In this document: positions 53,578 through 62,610 of the stretch, piece after piece
Position numbering within the stretch: position 1 is the stretch's first letter
Layout of the letters: every line of letters starts with the position of its first letter
Assembly (NCBI GenBank): GCA_023434025.1
Contig: JAEYTL010000031.1
Location: forward strand, 1 to 64,000
Source: Bacteroidota bacterium
GTDB taxonomy: Bacteria > Bacteroidota > Bacteroidia > Flavobacteriales > Flavobacteriaceae
Direction of reading: 5' to 3'
DNA length: 64,000 nucleotides
Translations under genes and position numbers: made by a program
The notes under the pieces: model-generated
Databases searched by the model: none
Seen by the model: the letters and a program-made list of their open reading frames with translations, nothing else
Told to the model about the DNA's origin: nothing

Positions 53578-54273
53578 ATGATTCAAGTAAAAAACCTTAC
53601 CAAAACATACAACGGAACAACCGTTTTAAACATAACTGATTTAGCTATTCCAAAGGGACAAAGTTTTGGATTAGTAGGAAATAACGGAGCCGGGAAAACT
53701 ACCTTTTTCAGTTTGCTGTTAGACCTGATTCAACCGTCAACCGGTTTAATCACCAGTAATTCCATTCAAATCAATACCAGCGAAAAATGGAAACCGTTTA
53801 CTTCGGCGTTCATTGACGAAAGTTTCTTGATCGGTTATTTAACACCTGAGGAATACTTCTATTTTATCGGTGAGCTTCGGGGGTGGAATAAAGCTGATGT
53901 GGATAGCTTTTTAGTAAAATACGAAGACTTTTTCAACGGAGAGATCCTGAAGAATAAAAAATACTTACGTGATCTTTCCAAAGGGAATTCCAAAAAAGTA
54001 GGGATTGTAGCGGCCTTGATCGGAGAACCGGAAGTTATTATTTTAGACGAACCGTTTGCTAATTTGGACCCGACCACACAAATCCGTCTGAAAAAAATCA
54101 TCAAGGAATTAGCCGATGATTCCAATACGACCATTCTGGTGTCCAGTCATGATTTACAGCACACCGTTGAGGTATCTAACCGGATTGTTGCTTTACAAAA
54201 AGGAGAAGTTGTACTTGATTTGATTCCGTCCTCCGAAACATTAAAAGAATTAGAAGCATTTTTTGCCGCATAA
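53578..54273 (+). CDS. ABC transporter ATP-binding protein
   Basis: A 231-residue ATPase. Walker A GNNGAGKTT is at 34-42, Walker B VIILDEPFANLDP and the H-loop SSHD are intact. The signature motif reads LSKGN instead of LSGGQ, a variant that is common in small ABC-2 exporters of this group. With the DUF5687 protein it would form an exporter controlled by PadR. Confidence 0.92.
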   Translation: MIQVKNLTKTYNGTTVLNITDLAIPKGQSFGLVGNNGAGKTTFFSLLLDLIQPSTGLITSNSIQINTSEKWKPFTSAFIDESFLIGYLTPEEYFYFIGELRGWNKADVDSFLVKYEDFFNGEILKNKKYLRDLSKGNSKKVGIVAALIGEPEVIILDEPFANLDPTTQIRLKKIIKELADDSNTTILVSSHDLQHTVEVSNRIVALQKGEVVLDLIPSSETLKELEAFFAA

Positions 54274-54413
54274 TTCAACAGAGCCATACCTCATTTTGCA
54301 ATTTTTTTCCGTGAAATGAGGTTTATAAACAAAAATTCCGCAATATTTTTCTCTATTTCAAAAAGAAACGTATTTTTACCCTTGCTATATACTAAAATCA
54401 CTAGTTTTTAGTT

Positions 54414-57284
54414 ATGCCTTTAAACGTTTTTATTTTGAAATCCACTACTTTAAAATATATTATTGTCCTTTTTACGGCAACTGTTTTGATTGCCTGTTCT
54501 ACTAAAAAGGATAAGTTTTTGAACCGTAATTTTCATGCGGTTAACACAGAGTACAATGTTTTGTATAACGGTGAGTTGGCACTTCAGGCCGGGTTGAATG
54601 AAGTGAGGGATACTTATAAAGACAATTTTTGGGAGATTCTTCCGATTGAACGGATGCAAACTTCCGAAGAAGCAACGTTACCCGGACAAAAACCAAAAAA
54701 TGCCAATTTTGAAAAAGCAGAGGAGAAAGCAACCAAAGCCATTCAAAAACGCTCAATGCTGATTGGCGGAAGTGAAAAAAATCCGCAAATGGATGAGGCT
54801 CATTTACTGTTGGGGAAATCAAGGTATTACGACCAACGTTTTATACCGGCTTTAGAAGCATTTAACTATATTTTGTATAAAAGCCCTGCCAGCGATAAAA
54901 TTTATGAAGCTAAAATTTGGCGTGAAAAAACAAATGTCCGCCTTGAAAATGATGCACTGGCTGTAAATAACCTTACCAAATTGCTGAGCGAAATCAAATT
55001 CAAAGATCAGATCTTTGCCGATGCCAATGCAACGTTGGCTCAAGCCTATTTGAATTTAGAACAAAAAGACAGTGCCATTTCTAAGATAAAACTAGCCCTC
55101 GAATTTACCAAAAAAGACGAAGAGAAGGCCCGGTACAGGTTTATTTTAGGACAGTTATTGGAGTCGGTTGACGAAAAAGAAAAAGCCTTTGCGGCATATC
55201 AGTCAGTTATTGATATGAAAAGAAAATCACCTAAACGATATACCATTCAGGCTCACGCCAAGCAAATACAACAATTTGATGTAACGAAAGGTGATACTGT
55301 TGTGCTGTTTGAAAAATTCACCAAATTGCTGGAAGACAGAGAAAACCGCCCGTATTTGGATGTGTTATACCATCAGAAAGCCTTGGTCTATGAGCGATTA
55401 AAACAACCCGACAATGCAGTAAAAAACTATAACAAATCGCTCCGGGCTCAGTCGTTGGATAATTATTTATTAGCATCCAATTACCGCAATTTAGGTGAAA
55501 TCTATTTCTATAAAGCAAAATACCAGACCGCAGGACATTATTACGACAGTACTTTAGCTTTGTTAAAGCCCAGAACTAGAGAGTTTAATGCATTTAAAAA
55601 GAAAAGGGATAATTTGGACGACGTAATCAAATACGAAGGAATTGCCCAACGGAACGACAGTATCTTAAATGTTGTTTCACTTTCTAAAGATGACAGAATT
55701 GCTTTTTACGAGGATTATATAAAAAAACTTAAGAAGAAAGAAGAAGAGGCGGAAAAGCTGGCCAAAGAACAGGCTGAAAAAGCCGAAATAGCAGCTGCAA
55801 ACCTTCAGAATTCAAGAGAGCAGCTTACCATCGGGAATAAAAACAGTATAAGTAATCCTTCATTGGCTGCATCATCCGGATTTAAAGGCAATTCGAATTT
55901 TTATTTCTACAATCAGACTACGGTTGACTTTGGAAAAAGAGAGTTTGCCAAAACATGGGGGAAAAGAAATTCCGACGGCAATTGGCGTTTGTCAGCCAAC
56001 AGGTCATTGCAATCCAAAGAAAAAGAAACCGAGGAACAGACGGAAGAAGACGTTGTGGCATCCAAAGAGGCAGATCCTAAATACTCACCTGACTTCTATA
56101 TTACCCAACTGCCTACAGATAAAGCAGCATTGGACAGTATTGCCAAAGAAAGAAACTTTGCTTACTATCAGCTGGGGGTTATTTATAAGGAGAAATTCAT
56201 GGAATATCAGCTGGCGTCAGACCGGTTAGAAATTTTGCTGCGAAGCAAACCTGAAGAACGATTGGTTTTACCGGCAATGTATAATTTATTTAAAATATAT
56301 GAGATAACTGATCCGGCTAAAGCCCTGGCAATGAAAGATAAGATTATAGCACAGTTTCCGGACTCCCGGTATGCACAAATCCTGTCAAAGACAGGAACAT
56401 CGGCAGAAAGTTTAATTGACGATCCTGAAATTGTTTACAAGAACCTTTACAAATCCTATGAAAAAGGAGAGTACAGAGAAGTTGCGGCTAATACTGATTT
56501 TGCCATCGAAAAGTTCACCGGCGAAGAAATCATGCCGAAACTGGAACTGCTTAAATCAAAGATTACCGCTAAAATAAAGGGATTGGCAGAGTATAAGAAA
56601 GCTCTTAATTATGTAGCGTTAACCTATCCAAATTCTGATGAAGGAAAAGAAGCCGAAGAATTGCTGTATGACAATATTCCGTATTTAGAAAGTCTTTATT
56701 TTGATCAGACAGAACCCACCAGTTACAAAGTGCTTTATCACGCAGACAATCTGGAAGACAAAAAAGTAAAAGTCCTGATGGAAAAAATTACCAAATTTAT
56801 TAAAGAAAGAAATCAGGCACAACTGACAACGTCGATTGATCTGTACACAATGGATAAAAACTTCTTTGTGATGCACGGATTAAAAGATGAAGAATATGCC
56901 AAAGGTGTTGTTTCTATTCTCAAAGAATTTAAAGACTATAAAATTACAGAACAGGCTATTGTTATTTCGTCAGAGAATTACAAAGTAGTTCAGATGAAGA
57001 AAAATTTAGAAGAATACCTTGATCCGGGCTTACGGGTTGTTCCGCCGGCGTATGCACCAAAACCCAAAAGAACAAAGCAACAACAGGAGCGGGCACAAGT
57101 TGTTATTCCTGCACAAAACCCAAAACTACCACCTACCTCAGGCAAAGGAAGTATGCAGCCGCCATCAGGTAACGACCCGCAAAGACCGAAGAACAGCAGC
57201 AACACAAGAGACAGTAAAAACAATTTACAGGAAACCCGATCGGCCATTATGCCGCCGTCTGAAGGAAAACCTAAAAAAGGATAG
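54414..57284 (+). CDS. sprE: T9SS/gliding lipoprotein SprE (PorW)
   Basis: A 956-residue TPR lipoprotein of the type IX secretion apparatus. The lipobox TVLIACS (Cys28) is followed by KDKFLNRNFHAVNTEYNVLYNGELALQAG, the conserved SprE/PorW start. Then come many TPR helices (for example DEAHLLLGKSRYYDQRFIPALEAFNYIL), a coiled coil (about 430-465), a second repeat region and a proline/glutamine-rich C-terminus. PorW bridges the outer-membrane and inner-membrane parts of T9SS. In Flavobacterium this gene lies next to the bactofilin and ATP synthase genes, as here. The CotH-like protein in this window is a T9SS client. Confidence 0.9.
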   Translation: MPLNVFILKSTTLKYIIVLFTATVLIACSTKKDKFLNRNFHAVNTEYNVLYNGELALQAGLNEVRDTYKDNFWEILPIERMQTSEEATLPGQKPKNANFEKAEEKATKAIQKRSMLIGGSEKNPQMDEAHLLLGKSRYYDQRFIPALEAFNYILYKSPASDKIYEAKIWREKTNVRLENDALAVNNLTKLLSEIKFKDQIFADANATLAQAYLNLEQKDSAISKIKLALEFTKKDEEKARYRFILGQLLESVDEKEKAFAAYQSVIDMKRKSPKRYTIQAHAKQIQQFDVTKGDTVVLFEKFTKLLEDRENRPYLDVLYHQKALVYERLKQPDNAVKNYNKSLRAQSLDNYLLASNYRNLGEIYFYKAKYQTAGHYYDSTLALLKPRTREFNAFKKKRDNLDDVIKYEGIAQRNDSILNVVSLSKDDRIAFYEDYIKKLKKKEEEAEKLAKEQAEKAEIAAANLQNSREQLTIGNKNSISNPSLAASSGFKGNSNFYFYNQTTVDFGKREFAKTWGKRNSDGNWRLSANRSLQSKEKETEEQTEEDVVASKEADPKYSPDFYITQLPTDKAALDSIAKERNFAYYQLGVIYKEKFMEYQLASDRLEILLRSKPEERLVLPAMYNLFKIYEITDPAKALAMKDKIIAQFPDSRYAQILSKTGTSAESLIDDPEIVYKNLYKSYEKGEYREVAANTDFAIEKFTGEEIMPKLELLKSKITAKIKGLAEYKKALNYVALTYPNSDEGKEAEELLYDNIPYLESLYFDQTEPTSYKVLYHADNLEDKKVKVLMEKITKFIKERNQAQLTTSIDLYTMDKNFFVMHGLKDEEYAKGVVSILKEFKDYKITEQAIVISSENYKVVQMKKNLEEYLDPGLRVVPPAYAPKPKRTKQQQERAQVVIPAQNPKLPPTSGKGSMQPPSGNDPQRPKNSSNTRDSKNNLQETRSAIMPPSEGKPKKG

Positions 57285-57286
57285 TT

Positions 57287-57694
57287 ATGTTTAAAAAAGA
57301 TGCTAAATCATATACAGATTTACTCGGAAAAACCAACAGAATTGTTGAAGGAACCATTATAAAAGGAGATATCACAACAGCGGCAGATTTTAGACTGGAT
57401 GGGCATCTCATTGGAAATTTCAGCTCAAAAGGAAAAATTGTGATTGGTCCGGGCGGGGTGGTAAAAGGCGATATTATTTGCAAAAACGCTGATATTGAAG
57501 GAAAGTTTGAAGGGAAAATTCAGGTATCTGAAATTTTAAGCCTGAAAGCAAAAGCCGTTATCCATGGCGAAGTAATTTGTGGAAAATTAGCCGTAGAACC
57601 GGGAGCAGAATTCAGTGCTTCCTGTGTTATGAAACCCAATGTAAAAACATTACCTGCCCAAAATGACATCGGAGCCGAAGAAAAAACCGCTTAA
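57287..57694 (+). CDS. Bactofilin-family polymer-forming protein
   Basis: A 135-residue protein. The central region (about 20-115) shows bactofilin beta-helix periodicity: NRIVEGTIIKGDITTAADFRLDGHLIGNF, KIVIGPGGVVKGDIICKNADIEGKFEGKI, VIHGEVICGKLAVEPGAEF. Bactofilins form cytoskeletal filaments at the membrane. It starts 2 bp after sprE and overlaps atpZ by 32 bases, which ties T9SS, cytoskeleton and ATP synthase genes in one transcript. Confidence 0.92.
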   Translation: MFKKDAKSYTDLLGKTNRIVEGTIIKGDITTAADFRLDGHLIGNFSSKGKIVIGPGGVVKGDIICKNADIEGKFEGKIQVSEILSLKAKAVIHGEVICGKLAVEPGAEFSASCVMKPNVKTLPAQNDIGAEEKTA

Positions 57695-57890
57695 CAAATG
57701 GCTTGCGTTAATGAATATCCCGTTTCAGATGGGGATTATTATATTTGCAGGGGTTTATTTTGGCAACTGGCTTGACGAAAAACAGCAGAACGAACATTCA
57801 CTCTATACAATTATTTTTTCGTTGTTAGCCGTTTTCATAGCACTGTACAATGTTATTCAACAGGTGAAGAATCTTAATAAAGAACCTTAA
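57663..57890 (+). CDS. atpZ: AtpZ/AtpI family ATP synthase assembly protein
   Basis: A 75-residue protein with two membrane helices: MNIPFQMGIIIFAGVYFGNWLDEK and YTIIFSLLAVFIALYNVI. The GNWLDEK turn is typical of AtpZ/AtpI proteins that help assemble the c ring. It overlaps the end of bactofilin by 32 bases in another frame. It precedes the small membrane protein and atpB. Confidence 0.85.
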   Translation: MTSEPKKKPLNKWLALMNIPFQMGIIIFAGVYFGNWLDEKQQNEHSLYTIIFSLLAVFIALYNVIQQVKNLNKEP

Positions 57891-57980
57891 ATGAAATCGC
57901 AGCAAAAGGAGTTTGTTGAAAGCAGACATCAACTGAATTAAAGCGATTTCAAACATGACGGAAAAAAATAAATTTCACAT

Positions 57981-58382
57981 ATGAAAGAAAAACTACTTCC
58001 TTTTATCAAACAATTTGTTCCTTTTTCCATCTTTTTATTTATTGCCCAATTACTGATTACCCGTTTTTTGTTTCCTGAAATCTCTTTTTATTACTCAATT
58101 TATAGCATTTATGCTTTCCATTTTATCACAACATTTATACTGTTCTTGTTCTTGGTTTTTGTGAACGTATCTTTCTTTGATAAAACCGGCTATGCTTTTC
58201 TAGCTACCGGAATGCTAAAAATGATGGCATCGGTTGTGTTTTTAATTCCCCTGATTCAATCGGATTTTGAAAACAAAATTCCGGATGTCGGAGCCTTTTT
58301 TATTCCGTTTTTTCTTTTTTTAGGATTTGAAACAATCCATTCAGTTAGGCTTTTAAACACAAAAGGATTGAGTAATCCGTAA
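57981..58382 (+). CDS. Four-helix membrane protein upstream of atpB (DUF6168-like)
   Basis: A 133-residue membrane protein with four hydrophobic segments (for example FIAQLLITRFLFPEISFYY, HFITTFILFLFLVFVNVSFF, KMMASVVFLIPLI, FFIPFFLFLGFETIHSVRLL). It occupies the position of the AtpI/small-protein gene between atpZ and atpB in Flavobacteriaceae and may assist ion pump assembly. No function is known. A 118-bp gap with a promoter separates it from atpB. Confidence 0.65.
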   Translation: MKEKLLPFIKQFVPFSIFLFIAQLLITRFLFPEISFYYSIYSIYAFHFITTFILFLFLVFVNVSFFDKTGYAFLATGMLKMMASVVFLIPLIQSDFENKIPDVGAFFIPFFLFLGFETIHSVRLLNTKGLSNP

Positions 58383-58451
58383 AAAACAACCTCCCAAAAA
58401 ACCTTTATTTAAAAATTGTGTTGATATATTTTCATTTATTAATTAAATATG

Positions 58452-58459
58452 TACCTTTG
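58452..58459 (+). promoter_or_regulatory. -7 promoter element before atpB
   Basis: TACCTTTG fits TAnnTTTG. The distance to the ATG at 58501 leaves a leader of about 35 bases. It suggests the core operon can be transcribed apart from sprE. Confidence 0.5.
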
Positions 58460-58500
58460 CACGAAATTTTAACGACATTAAATTCTGCTAAATTTTAAAA

Positions 58501-59583
58501 ATGAGAATAGCAAAAAGCACCATTCAGTTCATAGCGGTTTTATTAGTAACGCTGTTGCCGGTTTCCGGTTTTGCCGGAGGATCACATTCAGAAGATAAAG
58601 AGTTTAATGCCACGGAATTAATCAACTCACACATTGGAGATTCACATGAGTTTCATATCGCTGATTGGAATGGTCATCCGATAACATTTTACCTGCCGGT
58701 AATTTTATGGACAGAAAACGGATTGAAAGTATTCTCCTCTTCCAAATTTCACCATGACAATGAAGCAAAAGAAGTGGTTGAAATTGACGGAGAAAAATTT
58801 GTTCGTTACAAAGAAGTGATTTATTACGCAGATAAATTTGCTGCAATTACCGATGAAGCGGATAAAAGCGGATTGAATTTTGCGGCAAGACCGCTGAACT
58901 TCTCAATAACCAAATTGGTATTTTCAATGTTAATGTCGGTTATTATTTTATTCATATTGTTCACGGCAGTGGCTCGTTCCTACAATAAAAATAAAATGGC
59001 TCCCAAAGGGTTGGCCGGTTTCTTAGAGCCGTTGGTTTTGTTTGTGAGAGACGATATTGCGATTCCTAACATCGGGCATAAAAACTATGCAAAATACATG
59101 CCGTATCTGTTAACCATCTTTTTCTTTATTTGGATTAACAACCTGATTGGTTTGATTCCGTTTTTCCCGTTCAGTGCGAACTTAACCGGAAATATTTATT
59201 TCACGTTTGTATTGGCATTCATTACTTTTTTAATCACAACGTTCAGTGCCAATAAATATTACTGGGGACATATTTTTGCTCCGCCGGTTCCCAAAGCATT
59301 GTACCCGATTATGTGGCCGGTTGAAATCATCGGTATGTTTACCAAACCATTTGCCTTAATGATTCGTCTTTTTGCGAACATTACAGCAGGACACATTATT
59401 ATATTGAGTTTAATTTCATTAATATACATTTTTAAAACAGCATGGATTTCTCCGGTATCCGGAGCATTTGTATTGTTTATGAGTGTTTTGGAAATGTTGG
59501 TGGCGGCTCTTCAGGCGTATGTATTTACCTTGTTGTCTGCCTTGTTTATTGGTCAGGCGGTAGAAGAGCATGACCATCATTGA
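58501..59583 (+). CDS. atpB: ATP synthase F0 subunit a
   Basis: A 360-residue subunit that forms the proton half-channels. It begins with a signal-peptide-like segment (IQFIAVLLVTLLPVSGFAG) and a periplasmic domain of about 110 residues, both typical of Bacteroidota AtpB and longer than in E. coli. Conserved helices follow, including the essential arginine in KPFALMIRLFANITAGHII. First gene of atpBEFHAG. Confidence 0.94.
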   Translation: MRIAKSTIQFIAVLLVTLLPVSGFAGGSHSEDKEFNATELINSHIGDSHEFHIADWNGHPITFYLPVILWTENGLKVFSSSKFHHDNEAKEVVEIDGEKFVRYKEVIYYADKFAAITDEADKSGLNFAARPLNFSITKLVFSMLMSVIILFILFTAVARSYNKNKMAPKGLAGFLEPLVLFVRDDIAIPNIGHKNYAKYMPYLLTIFFFIWINNLIGLIPFFPFSANLTGNIYFTFVLAFITFLITTFSANKYYWGHIFAPPVPKALYPIMWPVEIIGMFTKPFALMIRLFANITAGHIIILSLISLIYIFKTAWISPVSGAFVLFMSVLEMLVAALQAYVFTLLSALFIGQAVEEHDHH

Positions 59584-59623
59584 GATTGAGTTTTTTTATT
59601 ATTAACTATATAAATTTTACATT

Positions 59624-59824
59624 ATGGTATTAGCTGGAATCGGTGCTGGATTAGCTGTTATTGGAGCAGGAATCGGTATTGGAAAAATTGGTGGATCTGC
59701 TATGGATGCTATGGCAAGACAACCAGAAGCTGCTGGAAAAATTCAAACGGCTATGATTATTGCTGCGGCTCTTATTGAGGGTGTAGCTCTTTTCGCAGTA
59801 GTAGTTGCTTTAATTGCAAAGTAA
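59624..59824 (+). CDS. atpE: ATP synthase F0 subunit c
   Basis: A 66-residue hairpin of two membrane helices. The first has the alternating glycine pattern GIGAGLAVIGAGIGIGKIGG. The cytoplasmic loop is ARQPEA, and the ion-binding Glu52 lies in ALIEGVALFAVV. No sodium-type motif is evident, so proton coupling is expected. A hairpin follows before atpF. Confidence 0.95.
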   Translation: MVLAGIGAGLAVIGAGIGIGKIGGSAMDAMARQPEAAGKIQTAMIIAAALIEGVALFAVVVALIAK

Positions 59825-59843
59825 TTTTTAAAAAAAAGAACAC

Positions 59844-59875
59844 GTTTCGCAACGGTTGGTTGCGAAACTGTTTTT
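59844..59875 (+). terminator. Hairpin with T-run between atpE and atpF
   Basis: A 10-bp perfect stem (59844-59853 with 59859-59868) closes a GGTTG loop and is followed by TGTTTTT. It lies inside the operon, so partial termination or protection of the atpE message is likelier than full stop. Confidence 0.65.
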
Positions 59876-59909
59876 AAAAAAAGTAAAACAATTTTAATCT
59901 ATATAAAAC

Positions 59910-60401
59910 ATGAACTTAACTTCACCGGAAAGTTTAATTTTTTGGACAACAATCATCTTTGTGGTGTTCTTTTTCCTGATGGCAAAGTTTGCCTGGAAAC
60001 CCATTTTGGGAGCTGTAAAAAACAGAGAAGAATCCATCAACAATGCATTGGCTGCGGCTGAAACCGCCAAATTAGAAATGCAAAACCTGACTGCTTCAAA
60101 TGAGCGTTTGTTGGCAGAGGCCAGAGCCGAAAGAGATGCGATGATGAAAGAAGCCCGTGAAATCAAAGAAAAAATGATTAACGATGCTAAAACGGAAGCA
60201 CAAGCTCAAGGCGAGAAAATAATTGCTCAGGCAAAAACAGCTATTGAAAGCGAGAAAAATGCAGCAATGGCTGAATTGAAAAACCAGGTTTCTACGTTGT
60301 CTATAGAGATTGCAGAAAAAGTATTAAAAAGTGAATTAGCCAACACAGAAGCTCAAACCAAATTGGTTGAAAATATGTTAGGTGATGCTAAATTAAATTA
60401 A
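59910..60401 (+). CDS. atpF: ATP synthase F0 subunit b
   Basis: A 163-residue stator protein. One membrane helix (LIFWTTIIFVVFFFLMAKFAW, about 9-29) is followed by the KPILGAVKNREESINNALAAAE start and a long charged coiled coil. The C-terminus (AEKVLKSELANTEAQTKLVENML) binds the delta subunit. Standard length and order. Confidence 0.94.
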   Translation: MNLTSPESLIFWTTIIFVVFFFLMAKFAWKPILGAVKNREESINNALAAAETAKLEMQNLTASNERLLAEARAERDAMMKEAREIKEKMINDAKTEAQAQGEKIIAQAKTAIESEKNAAMAELKNQVSTLSIEIAEKVLKSELANTEAQTKLVENMLGDAKLN

Positions 60402-60408
60402 TCCGTAT

Positions 60409-60936
60409 ATGGCAAGAGCTGCAATTAGATATGCCAAAGCAATTATAGAGAACGCTGTTTCCAACGGAAGAGCCGATGCGGTGAACCAAGACATGAAATG
60501 GATCAACGAAACGGTTAATTCGAATAAGGAATTAAAGCTTTTTTTAATAAGTCCCGTGGTCAAACCGGAAGCAAAATACGACGCCTTGTCTGAAATTTTT
60601 GCCTCTGTTCAAAACGATACCAAAGGGTTGTTTTTATTGCTGAAAGAAAACAAACGTTTCGAGATTTTAGGAGAAATTGCAGAACAGTACAATGCCCAGC
60701 ATGATGTGTTGAACGGCATTGAAGTAGCAAAAGTTACAACGGCTTTCCCTATTACTCCCGAGTTAGAAACAAAAGTTTTGGCTAAAATAAAAGAGTTTTC
60801 AAACAAGAAAATCACGTTAATCAACACAGTAGATCCATCTATTATCGGAGGATTTATTTTGAGAATCGGCGATCAACAATACAATGCGTCTGTGGCCAAC
60901 AGATTGCAACAATTAAAGAGAGAATTTAGTAATTAA
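60409..60936 (+). CDS. atpH: ATP synthase F1 subunit delta
   Basis: A 175-residue stalk protein. The N-terminal helical domain begins ARAAIRYAKAIIENAVSNGRADAV, and the C-terminal part has VTTAFPITPELETKVLAKIKEFSNKKITLINTVDPSIIGGFILRIG, the delta/OSCP signature. It starts 7 bp after atpF and ends 21 bp before atpA. Confidence 0.94.
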   Translation: MARAAIRYAKAIIENAVSNGRADAVNQDMKWINETVNSNKELKLFLISPVVKPEAKYDALSEIFASVQNDTKGLFLLLKENKRFEILGEIAEQYNAQHDVLNGIEVAKVTTAFPITPELETKVLAKIKEFSNKKITLINTVDPSIIGGFILRIGDQQYNASVANRLQQLKREFSN

Positions 60937-60957
60937 TATTCCAATAAAGATACAACA

Positions 60958-62535
60958 ATGGCGGAAATTAAACCTGCTGAAATATCAGCAATATTAAAAA
61001 AACAATTATCTGGTTTCGAATCAGGTGCATCGTTAGAAGAAGTAGGAACAGTACTTCAGGTAGGTGATGGTATTGCTCGCGTTTACGGATTGTCAAACGC
61101 TCAGTACGGAGAGTTGGTACAATTTGACAACGGATTGGAAGCAATCGTACTTAACCTGGAGGAAGACAATGTCGGGGTAGTATTGTTAGGTCCTTCAACA
61201 GGTATTAAAGAAGGTTCTACCGTAAAAAGAACGCAACGTATTGCTTCCTTAAAAGTAGGAGAGCAAATGGTAGGCCGTGTAGTAGATACCTTAGGAAACC
61301 CAATCGACGGTAAAGGACCGATTGGTGGAGACCTTTATGAAATGCCTTTGGAGAGAAAAGCTCCGGGGGTAATTTTCCGTCAACCGGTAAACGAACCGCT
61401 TCAAACTGGGATCAAATCAATTGATGCGATGATTCCGGTAGGTAGAGGACAGCGTGAGTTGGTTATTGGTGACCGTCAAACCGGTAAAACTACCGTTTGT
61501 ATTGATACCATTTTGAATCAAAAAGAATTTTATGATGCGGGTCAACCCGTGTTTTGTATCTATGTTGCGGTAGGGCAAAAAGCTTCTACAGTAGCCGGAA
61601 TTGCCAAAACATTAGAAGACAAGGGAGCCATGGCTTACACCGTAATTGTGGCAGCTAATGCTTCAGACCCTGCACCAATGCAGGTATATGCTCCTTTTGC
61701 CGGGGCAGCTATCGGAGAATATTTCCGTGATACTGGTCGTCCGGCTTTAATTATTTATGATGATTTATCTAAACAAGCGGTAGCTTACCGTGAGGTATCT
61801 CTTTTATTAAGAAGACCACCGGGGCGTGAGGCTTATCCGGGTGACGTTTTCTACCTTCACTCAAGATTATTGGAAAGAGCGGCAAAAGTGATTGCCGATG
61901 ATGATATCGCTAAAAACATGAACGATTTACCGGAATCCTTACGTCCAATCGTAAGAGGAGGAGGTTCGTTAACAGCTCTTCCAATCATTGAAACACAGGC
62001 AGGCGACGTTTCTGCTTACATTCCAACCAACGTAATTTCGATTACAGACGGTCAGATTTTCCTGGAGTCAGATTTGTTCAACTCAGGGGTTCGTCCGGCA
62101 ATTAACGTTGGTATTTCGGTATCTCGTGTTGGGGGTAATGCTCAGATTAAATCCATGAAAAAAGTATCCGGTACCTTAAAATTAGATCAGGCTCAATTCC
62201 GTGAATTGGAAGCATTTGCTAAATTCGGTTCCGACCTTGATGCCGCTACCTTAAACGTAATTGAAAAAGGAAGAAGGAACGTTGAAATTTTGAAGCAAGC
62301 CGTAAACGATCCGTATAAAGTGGAAGACCAGGTTGCAATTATTTATGCCGGAACAAAGAACTTATTGAGAAATGTTCCTGTTCAAAAAGTAAAAGAATTT
62401 GAAAGAGATTATATTGAATACCTGAACAATAAGCATAAAGATACTTTAAATGCATTAAAAGCCGGTAAATTCTCAGACGAGTTAACCGATGTTCTGGAAA
62501 ATGCAGCAAAAGAAGTTTCAGCAAAATATAACTAA
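60958..62535 (+). CDS. atpA: ATP synthase F1 subunit alpha
   Basis: A 525-residue non-catalytic nucleotide-binding subunit. The P-loop GDRQTGKTT lies at 171-179. LIIYDDLSKQAVAYREVSLLLRRPPGREAYPGD, the conserved alpha motif, and SRVGGNAQIKSMKKVSGTLKLDQAQFRELEAF are intact. Codon usage looks like that of a highly expressed gene. A 16-bp hairpin separates it from atpG. Confidence 0.97.
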   Translation: MAEIKPAEISAILKKQLSGFESGASLEEVGTVLQVGDGIARVYGLSNAQYGELVQFDNGLEAIVLNLEEDNVGVVLLGPSTGIKEGSTVKRTQRIASLKVGEQMVGRVVDTLGNPIDGKGPIGGDLYEMPLERKAPGVIFRQPVNEPLQTGIKSIDAMIPVGRGQRELVIGDRQTGKTTVCIDTILNQKEFYDAGQPVFCIYVAVGQKASTVAGIAKTLEDKGAMAYTVIVAANASDPAPMQVYAPFAGAAIGEYFRDTGRPALIIYDDLSKQAVAYREVSLLLRRPPGREAYPGDVFYLHSRLLERAAKVIADDDIAKNMNDLPESLRPIVRGGGSLTALPIIETQAGDVSAYIPTNVISITDGQIFLESDLFNSGVRPAINVGISVSRVGGNAQIKSMKKVSGTLKLDQAQFRELEAFAKFGSDLDAATLNVIEKGRRNVEILKQAVNDPYKVEDQVAIIYAGTKNLLRNVPVQKVKEFERDYIEYLNNKHKDTLNALKAGKFSDELTDVLENAAKEVSAKYN

Positions 62536-62546
62536 TTATAGTATTA

Positions 62547-62590
62547 AGTATTAAGTACAAAGCATCAAGACGGTCTTTGTACTTAATACT
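62547..62590. repeat. 16-bp perfect inverted repeat between atpA and atpG
   Basis: Arms 62547-62562 and 62575-62590 pair perfectly with a 12-base loop. The direct repeat AGTATTAAGTATTAAGTA precedes it and part of it (TCTTAATAC) recurs after it. There is no T-run, so it is probably an RNA processing or stability element or a dispersed repeat. Confidence 0.8.
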
Positions 62591-62610
62591 AAAGTCTTAA
62601 TACAAAATAG

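Noticed and set aside
57019..57294. 91-codon plus-strand frame at the end of sprE
   Set aside because: It overlaps the proline-rich tail of SprE in another frame, with a composition typical of shifted reading.
57891..57941. 16-codon ATG frame directly after the atpZ stop
   Set aside because: It is too short to support as a gene and has no recognisable pattern. It may be chance.
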